This document shows positions 60,040 through 64,000 of a stretch of DNA of 64,000 bases, one piece after another. The notes beneath the pieces are model-generated. The model made no database searches. It worked only from the letters and a program-made list of their open reading frames with translations, and was not told the origin of the DNA. Source of the DNA: JBNKHH01 sp050290245 (GTDB lineage Bacteria > Pseudomonadota > Alphaproteobacteria > Rhodobacterales > Rhodobacteraceae); assembly GCA_050290245.1 (NCBI GenBank), contig JBNKHH010000033.1, positions 1 through 64,000 on the forward strand. The letters run 5' to 3'. The first letter of the stretch is position 1. Each line of letters starts with the position of its first letter. Both the position numbers and the translations under genes were made by a program.

Positions 60040-60501
60040 TCATCCTTCGTCCACAACCTCGAACAGGGCGGGCACGGCGGGGCACGGAGCCAGTTCATTG
60101 GCCACCACGTCCGACAATCGCGTCTGGTGCAGGAAGACATAGACATGGGCCGACAGCCCCTCCCACAAGCGGTTTGTCATGCTTTGGGCGCGCGAACCCG
60201 ACACCGCGCCCGAGGCGCCTGCCCCGGTGTGCATGGCGCTGACGGTTTCGTCGACGGCGGCCAGAATATCGCTGACCCGAATTTCCGCGGGCGGCCTGGC
60301 CAGTCGGTAGCCGCCACCGGGGCCCCGCACGGATTCAACCAGATTTGCCCTGCGGAGTTTGACAAAAAGCTGTTCGAGGTAGGGCAGCGAGATATCCTGC
60401 CGCTTGGAGATCTCTGCCAGTGAAAGCAGCCCGTTTTCCTTGGCCATCGCAAGATCGGTCAGCGCGACCATTGCATACCGGCCCTTTGTACTGAGTTTCA
60501 T
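60040..60501 (-). CDS. iscR: Rrf2-family regulator IscR, without the usual cysteine ligands
   Basis: A 153-residue Rrf2 protein. The winged helix (about 1-65) begins MKLSTKGRYAMVALTDLA and has LPYLEQLFVKLRRANLVESVRGPGGGYRLA (seen in pieces), as in IscR. Where E. coli IscR has three cysteines and a histidine for a [2Fe-2S] cluster (about residues 92-107), this protein has none; the only cysteine is near the C-terminus (ELAPCPAVPAL). Rhodobacterales IscR is known to use an unusual ligation with few cysteines. It heads the suf operon and should repress it according to Fe-S supply. Confidence 0.92.
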   Translation of the reverse strand: MKLSTKGRYAMVALTDLAMAKENGLLSLAEISKRQDISLPYLEQLFVKLRRANLVESVRGPGGGYRLARPPAEIRVSDILAAVDETVSAMHTGAGASGAVSGSRAQSMTNRLWEGLSAHVYVFLHQTRLSDVVANELAPCPAVPALFEVVDEG

Positions 60502-60584
60502 CCTGGGATATCCCGCCTAAATCATTGACCTTTGCGCGTGCGACGCTTACCTCAGCCCTTGTCCATCGGGAGGGTGGAGCCGAA

Positions 60585-60599
60585 TTAGAATGTTTCTAA
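60585..60599. promoter_or_regulatory. ICE (Irr) box on the iscR-suf promoter
   Basis: TTAGAA (60585-60590), TGT, TTCTAA (60594-60599): a perfect dyad of the iron-control element form bound by Irr in Alphaproteobacteria. It covers the -10 and likely start site of the leftward iscR promoter, so Irr would be expected to act there when iron is scarce. It also lies 70 bases before the divergent hydrolase gene. Confidence 0.7.
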
Positions 60600-60621
60600 A
60601 GACCCTGACCAAATCCGTCAA
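60593..60621 (-). promoter_or_regulatory. Promoter of the iscR-suf operon
   Basis: On the minus strand TTGACG (60621-60616), a 17-base spacer and TAGAAA (60598-60593) form a plausible sigma70 promoter. Transcription would start near 60586, giving a leader of about 85 bases before the iscR ATG at 60501. The leader contains GGGATATCCC (60505-60514), a short palindrome next to the ribosome site. Confidence 0.6.
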
Positions 60622-60668
60622 CTATGGCTGGGGCGTCGGCAGAAAGTAACAAAGGTGAACGCTACAAT

Positions 60669-61322
60669 ATGCCCGAGGTGATCTTTCCTGGCCCTGAGGG
60701 GCGGCTCGAAGGCCGTTATCATCCGCAAAAGACCAAGGACGCGCCGATCGCGATCGTCCTGCATCCGCACCCCCAGTTCGGGGGCACGATGAACAACCGC
60801 GTGGTCTACAACCTGCACTATGCCTTTCATAACATGGGCTTCAACGTCCTGCGGTTCAATTTTCGCGGGGTCGGACGCAGCCAGGGCGAATACGACCAGG
60901 GGGTCGGTGAATTGTCCGACGCGGCATCGGCGCTGGATTACCTGCAGTCGATGAACCAGAACGCCAAGCATTGCTGGGTCGCCGGGTTCTCTTTCGGCGC
61001 CTGGATCGGTATGCAGTTGCTGATGCGCCGACCCGAGATCACGGGTTTCATCAGCGTGTCGCCGCCTGCGAACATGTACGACTTTTCCTTCCTCGCGCCA
61101 TGCCCTTCTTCCGGCCTGATCATCAACGGCACGGCAGACCGTGTCGCCCCGCCGCGTGACACGCACGCGCTGGTGGACAAGCTGCACGAGCAGAAGGGCA
61201 TCACGATCACCCACACCGAGATCGAGGGCGCCGGACACTTCTTCGAAGACCCGCACATGGAAAACATGATTGGCGACGTAACCGAATACGTACAGCGCCG
61301 CCTTACCGAGACGACCCGCTAA
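60669..61322 (+). CDS. Alpha/beta hydrolase, dienelactone-hydrolase-like
   Basis: A 217-residue hydrolase without signal peptide. The N-terminal block IVLHPHPQFGGTMNNRVVYNL (in pieces, about 38-58) and FNVLRFNFRGVGRSQG (about 60-75) are typical of a conserved bacterial group of small alpha/beta hydrolases; the nucleophile is in GFSFGAWIGMQ (about 106-116, GFSFG), the acid in INGTADRVAPP (about 155) and the His in EGAGHFFED (about 191). The ATG at 60669 fits the family. It is divergent from iscR across 167 bases. Confidence 0.85.
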   Translation: MPEVIFPGPEGRLEGRYHPQKTKDAPIAIVLHPHPQFGGTMNNRVVYNLHYAFHNMGFNVLRFNFRGVGRSQGEYDQGVGELSDAASALDYLQSMNQNAKHCWVAGFSFGAWIGMQLLMRRPEITGFISVSPPANMYDFSFLAPCPSSGLIINGTADRVAPPRDTHALVDKLHEQKGITITHTEIEGAGHFFEDPHMENMIGDVTEYVQRRLTETTR

Positions 61323-61362
61323 GCGTCGAGCTCTCGAAAGTAAATTTGGCACTTCTTTTTCT

Positions 61363-61384
61363 GGCCGGACTTCCCAATCCGGCC
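61363..61384 (+). other. Perfect GGCCGGA/TCCGGCC hairpin
   Basis: GGCCGGA (61363-61369) pairs with TCCGGCC (61378-61384). It lies 40 bases after the hydrolase stop and just before a true terminator hairpin, so the two form a tandem structure at the 3' end of that transcript. Confidence 0.5.
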
Positions 61385-61391
61385 GAAAAAA

Positions 61392-61412
61392 GCCCGGAAA
61401 CGGGCCATTTTT
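61392..61412 (+). terminator. Rho-independent terminator after the hydrolase gene
   Basis: GCCCG (61392-61396) and CGGGC (61401-61405) close a GAAA tetraloop, followed within two bases by five T (61408-61412). Confidence 0.85.
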
Positions 61413-61495
61413 CGTCTCCTGAACAGAAACACAGCGTCTAGCGATCCGGCCAAACTGCACAAGACCTGCGGACGGCTGCCCTATTCGTCTTTTTT

Positions 61496-61520
61496 CCGCC
61501 TCAATTGCGGCGGGATTTTT
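61496..61520 (+). promoter_or_regulatory. Terminator-like hairpin in the leader of the TadE genes
   Basis: CCGCC (61496-61500) and GGCGG (61509-61513) pair around eight bases and are followed by GA and TTTTT (61516-61520). It ends 47 bases before the first tadE-like ATG. It could be an attenuator of the pilin cluster, or a second terminator if the promoter lies downstream of it. Confidence 0.4.
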
Positions 61521-61567
61521 GCCTATGCCCAAGCTGCATTGAATTTTCCTTCGCCTGGGACACAAAA

Positions 61568-62023
61568 ATGTACCGTTCGATCGCCCGCATGTTTTGTCCC
61601 CGTTCCGCTTTTTTGAAACGCGAGGACGGAACCGCCACCGTGGAAGCCGTGCTGTGGATGCCCATCTTCATGGTGGTCTTTGCACTGATGGTCGACACTT
61701 CGATGGTGTTCAACGGCCAATCAAAAGTGCTGCGCGTCATCCAGGACGCCAACCGAAATATGTCCATTGGCCGGTTTACGACCGAGCAAGAGGTGGAAGA
61801 CTACATCAATGCAGAGCTTGGGAAATTCGGCGTCTCTCCGAAAACGACGAAAGCGGTTTCGGGCAATGGTGTCGTGCTAACCCTGGTTACCGTGCCGGCA
61901 AGCCAGATGCAGGCCATCGGCATCTTCAGCGCCATCCTTGACCTCGACATCGACGTCAGCGCCGGACACCTGCTGGACAACATCCTTGAAACAGATCTCT
62001 CCACGATGGTGTCGACGATATGA
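61568..62023 (+). CDS. TadE-like pseudopilin
   Basis: A 151-residue TadE/TadF-type protein. The basic leader (MYRSIARMFCPRSAFLKRED) is followed by GTATVEAVLWMPIFMVVFAL (about 21-40), the TadE hydrophobic helix with the conserved Glu at position five of the processed form. The mature domain is exported beyond the inner membrane. ATG 61568 gives the right leader length. It overlaps the second TadE-like gene by four bases. Confidence 0.85.
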   Translation: MYRSIARMFCPRSAFLKREDGTATVEAVLWMPIFMVVFALMVDTSMVFNGQSKVLRVIQDANRNMSIGRFTTEQEVEDYINAELGKFGVSPKTTKAVSGNGVVLTLVTVPASQMQAIGIFSAILDLDIDVSAGHLLDNILETDLSTMVSTI

Positions 62024-62424
62024 AACGAGCACTCTTGAACCCGTTCCTGCGCCGCCAGGATGGCACGGCAACCGTCGAGACGGTTCTGTGGTTTCCGTTC
62101 TTTATCGCGGTGTTCGGCCTGATGTTTGACACTACCATGGTCTTCCACACCCAGGCAAAGATCATGCGTGCCATCCAGGATGGTAATCGCAACTACTCCG
62201 TTGGCCGGATAGCGAGCAGATCCGACACCGAAGATTTCATCGAAAACAAACTTGCAGGCATCAACGTCACGGCACACGCGGCGACCACTGTAACGGCCGG
62301 TGTCGTCACGACAGTGGTGACGGTCAAGGCGCCCGAGCTGGACCTTCTGGGGTTCTTCACCGCCATCCGCAACGTCGAATTCAAAGTCTCGGCCGAACAC
62401 ATGGTCGAAAACTGGGAGTCCTGA
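62020..62424 (+). CDS. TadE-like pseudopilin, second copy
   Basis: A 134-residue relative of the preceding protein, similar through most of its length: RRQDGTATVETVLWFPFFIA (about 11-30) with the same Glu, and then AKIMRAIQDGNRNYSVGRI against KVLRVIQDANRNMSIGRF in the first copy. The two are clearly tandem paralogues. TadE proteins are minor pilins or processing partners in Flp/Tad pili and related secretion systems. The start overlaps the upstream stop as ATGA; the TadG-like gene follows after three bases. Confidence 0.85.
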   Translation: MKRALLNPFLRRQDGTATVETVLWFPFFIAVFGLMFDTTMVFHTQAKIMRAIQDGNRNYSVGRIASRSDTEDFIENKLAGINVTAHAATTVTAGVVTTVVTVKAPELDLLGFFTAIRNVEFKVSAEHMVENWES

Positions 62425-62427
62425 ATC

Positions 62428-63768
62428 ATGTCCATCAAGCGTGTCTTCCAAAATTTTGTACGCAAGTGCGACGGCGCACTCACGGCTTTCGGCCTGTTTC
62501 TGACGATCGCTATGATCTGCGTCGGAGGTCTGGCCATGGACGTGGCTAACGCGATCATGGTCAAGACGCACTTGCAGGTCGCCGCGGACGCAGCCGCCCA
62601 CGCAGCCCTCGTCGCCCGGGAATACAAATCGGAAAGCGAGTCCCAGGATATCGGCGTGCAAGTGGCCATGGCCTCGTTGCCGCAGAACAAGTTCGGCCTT
62701 ACCATCAAGGCCTCGGACATCAAGTTCGGCAAATGGGACCCGGTTAAAGAAGAATTCCAGATCGTCCCCGGATCGGACGATGCCGTTCTGGTCGACACTC
62801 AGCGCATTGCGTCACGCTCCAACGCGGTTGGCACATATTTCCTGCGTTTCGTTGGGTTGAACAGCTTTGATCTGGTTAGCCAGTCGGTTTTTGAGACCTA
62901 TTACCCTACCTGTTTCCGCGAAGGCTTTGTCGCCGAAAACCGTGTCGATGTTCAGTCGAACAATACTTATGATCAGGGCTTCTGCATCCATTCCAACGAC
63001 CACGTCGAAGTCAACAACGGCAATCAATTCACTTCGAGCGTGATCGTGTCGATGCCGGATGTCCGCGACCTCGTCATTCCTTCGGACGGGTTCGACAAGA
63101 ACCCCGGACTTCAGGATGCCCTGCGCGACGGCTCGTACCGCTTGCGCATCCTGCAGCGCGTGAATGACATCATCAACGGCGTAGACAATCCGAATTCTGA
63201 TTACTTCCGCGACGACTACGTCACATGGGACGGCGTCGACGCGTCAACCATTCAGCACGTCATTCTGGACCGGAAGAACAAGCTTTCGAACGCCTATTGG
63301 GTGCCCGGCGCGATCCACGAGGTTTACTGCAACGCGGCCAACCAAAAGGTGATGATCCCGTCGAACGAAATTTTGACCAAGGGCGTGTTAATCACCAACT
63401 GCACGATTGATTTCGGCGCGAAATCGGAAATACGCGACGTCATCTTCGTGAACAAAAACACATCCGACGACAGTTTTACCGGCGCCTCGGGCTTCACTCT
63501 TGGCCTGGATGACAACTGTGCAGCAGGCGGTGGCGCGCAGCTGGTCACCCTGGGCGGCATGTCCTTCCCTTCGGACCTTCAGATATATGGCGGGCAACTG
63601 ATCGCGGTGAAGACCATCGACTTTGCCGCCCGCGCAAACGGCATCGAAGGGGTGTCCATGGTTTCAGGCGACGAGATCGACGGCACGTCACTGATGAACA
63701 TGGGTTTTTGCGGGGGGTCAGGCCTCGAGAACAACTTTATGGCTGAATACTTCCGCCTCGCGATTTAA
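62428..63768 (+). CDS. TadG-like Tad pilus-associated protein
   Basis: A 446-residue protein with an N-terminal membrane helix, GALTAFGLFLTIAMICVGGL (about 16-35), followed by AMDVANAIMVKTHLQVAADA, the Tad/TadG N-terminal signature. The long exported part has many Asn/Asp-rich strands and six or more cysteines (for example TCFREG, GFCIHSND, EVYCNAAN, ITNCTI, DDNCAAGG, MGFCGGSG), so it is probably disulfide-bonded. It forms one unit with the two TadE genes; no pilus ATPase, secretin or prepilin peptidase is in the window. Confidence 0.82.
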   Translation: MSIKRVFQNFVRKCDGALTAFGLFLTIAMICVGGLAMDVANAIMVKTHLQVAADAAAHAALVAREYKSESESQDIGVQVAMASLPQNKFGLTIKASDIKFGKWDPVKEEFQIVPGSDDAVLVDTQRIASRSNAVGTYFLRFVGLNSFDLVSQSVFETYYPTCFREGFVAENRVDVQSNNTYDQGFCIHSNDHVEVNNGNQFTSSVIVSMPDVRDLVIPSDGFDKNPGLQDALRDGSYRLRILQRVNDIINGVDNPNSDYFRDDYVTWDGVDASTIQHVILDRKNKLSNAYWVPGAIHEVYCNAANQKVMIPSNEILTKGVLITNCTIDFGAKSEIRDVIFVNKNTSDDSFTGASGFTLGLDDNCAAGGGAQLVTLGGMSFPSDLQIYGGQLIAVKTIDFAARANGIEGVSMVSGDEIDGTSLMNMGFCGGSGLENNFMAEYFRLAI

Positions 63769-63805
63769 CCAGGCAAGGCACAGCAACCAAGAGCAGTCAC
63801 AGGGG

Positions 63806-63831
63806 AAAAGCCCGGCCTAGGCCGGGCTTTT
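63806..63831. terminator. Perfect 26-bp palindromic bidirectional terminator
   Basis: AAAAGCCCGGCCT (63806-63818) is followed immediately by its exact complement AGGCCGGGCTTTT (63819-63831), with a further T at 63832. On both strands it gives a GC stem followed by T, so it can stop the TadG transcript and the convergent DUF6455-like transcript. Confidence 0.9.
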
Positions 63832-63849
63832 TCGTGCGATGGTGCGCGA

Positions 63850-64000
63850 TCAGTGCGCGATATCCGTTGCCAGCCGTTCCAGCATCTTCCTGTTTCGGCA
63901 ATAGTCGGGAATATCCGTGCCGCCGTCGTCCAGCAGTGTTTCGCAGGCTTTTGGTCTTGTGCATATGCTGCAGGACAGGACTGCCGAGCGGAAGTCCTCG
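63850..64000 (-). CDS. DUF6455-like protein, C-terminal fragment (5' end outside window)
   Basis: The minus-strand frame is open from the window edge to TGA (plus-strand TCA at 63850-63852) and gives 49 residues. Cysteines in VLSCSICTRPKAC and IPDYCRN followed by a short helical tail match the small DUF6455 group common in Rhodobacterales. Four cysteines suggest metal or Fe-S binding. The N-terminal part is missing, so the call is tentative. Confidence 0.6.
   Translation of the reverse strand, partial: EDFRSAVLSCSICTRPKACETLLDDGGTDIPDYCRNRKMLERLATDIAH

Overview
The window is a gene-dense, G+C-rich piece of an alphaproteobacterial chromosome, most likely from the Rhodobacterales (Roseobacter group). 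The reasons are: an iscR-suf iron-sulfur operon whose IscR lacks the usual three cysteine ligands; an Irr-type (ICE) box at that operon's promoter; short GC hairpin repeats between genes of a kind I associate with this order; and lpt, holC/pepA, DUF4167, DUF1499, DUF6455 and YIP1-type genes in familiar arrangements. I see no phage, insertion sequence, CRISPR array, rRNA or origin. The one RNA gene found is tRNA-Arg(CCG). Genes are cut at both ends: an ABM-domain protein at the left and a DUF6455-like protein at the right.

Layout. 0-9.4 kb: YdcF-like protein, two EamA exporters, a FadL-type porin with a strong promoter and inverted-repeat operator candidate, a P-loop ATPase, metA (sequence predicts acetyl-CoA use), an alpha/beta hydrolase, ppk2, a TetR regulator and a membrane-anchored retropepsin. 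9.4-19 kb: holC and pepA on the minus strand, then a six-gene envelope and maturation operon, lptF-lptG-lptD-surA-pdxA-rsmA, with most junctions overlapping. 19-25 kb: DUF4167, prmC-prfA, a small secreted cysteine protein, DUF1499, speB, mazG-thpR. 25-33.4 kb: a ferric-iron binding protein behind a 30-bp palindrome, nucleoside hydrolase, GNAT, SelO, a Na+/H+ antiporter followed by ankyrin/kelch-like and PhzF genes, and ZntB.

33.4-38.5 kb is a cell-envelope block: an L,D-transpeptidase, a divergent LpxD, an acyl carrier protein and a beta-ketoacyl-ACP synthase on the minus strand, facing a Tat-exported MepK-like peptidase on the plus strand. 38.6-45.8 kb is a catabolic block: a four-gene overlapping operon (FAD oxidoreductase, hyuA, hyuB, SDR), a divergent rhodanese and a DUF1932 dehydrogenase. 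45.8-49.7 kb is a signalling module: a small periplasmic molybdopterin-fold protein, a hybrid kinase with an Hpt domain, and a divergent LuxR-type response regulator.

51.6-60.5 kb is the iron-sulfur operon, running leftwards: iscR, an IscS-type desulfurase, sufB, four unfamiliar small or membrane genes, sufC, sufD, two YIP1-like membrane proteins and sufS. Two Irr-like boxes lie in it, one on the iscR promoter and one inside the first desulfurase. The window ends with a TadE-TadE-TadG-like pseudopilin cluster and a perfect 26-bp palindromic terminator.

The best candidates for undescribed biology are the suf operon with its interleaved membrane and microprotein genes and intragenic ICE-like box, the LpxD/ACP/KS envelope operon, and the FAD-oxidase/hydantoinase/SDR operon with its palindromic operator candidate.
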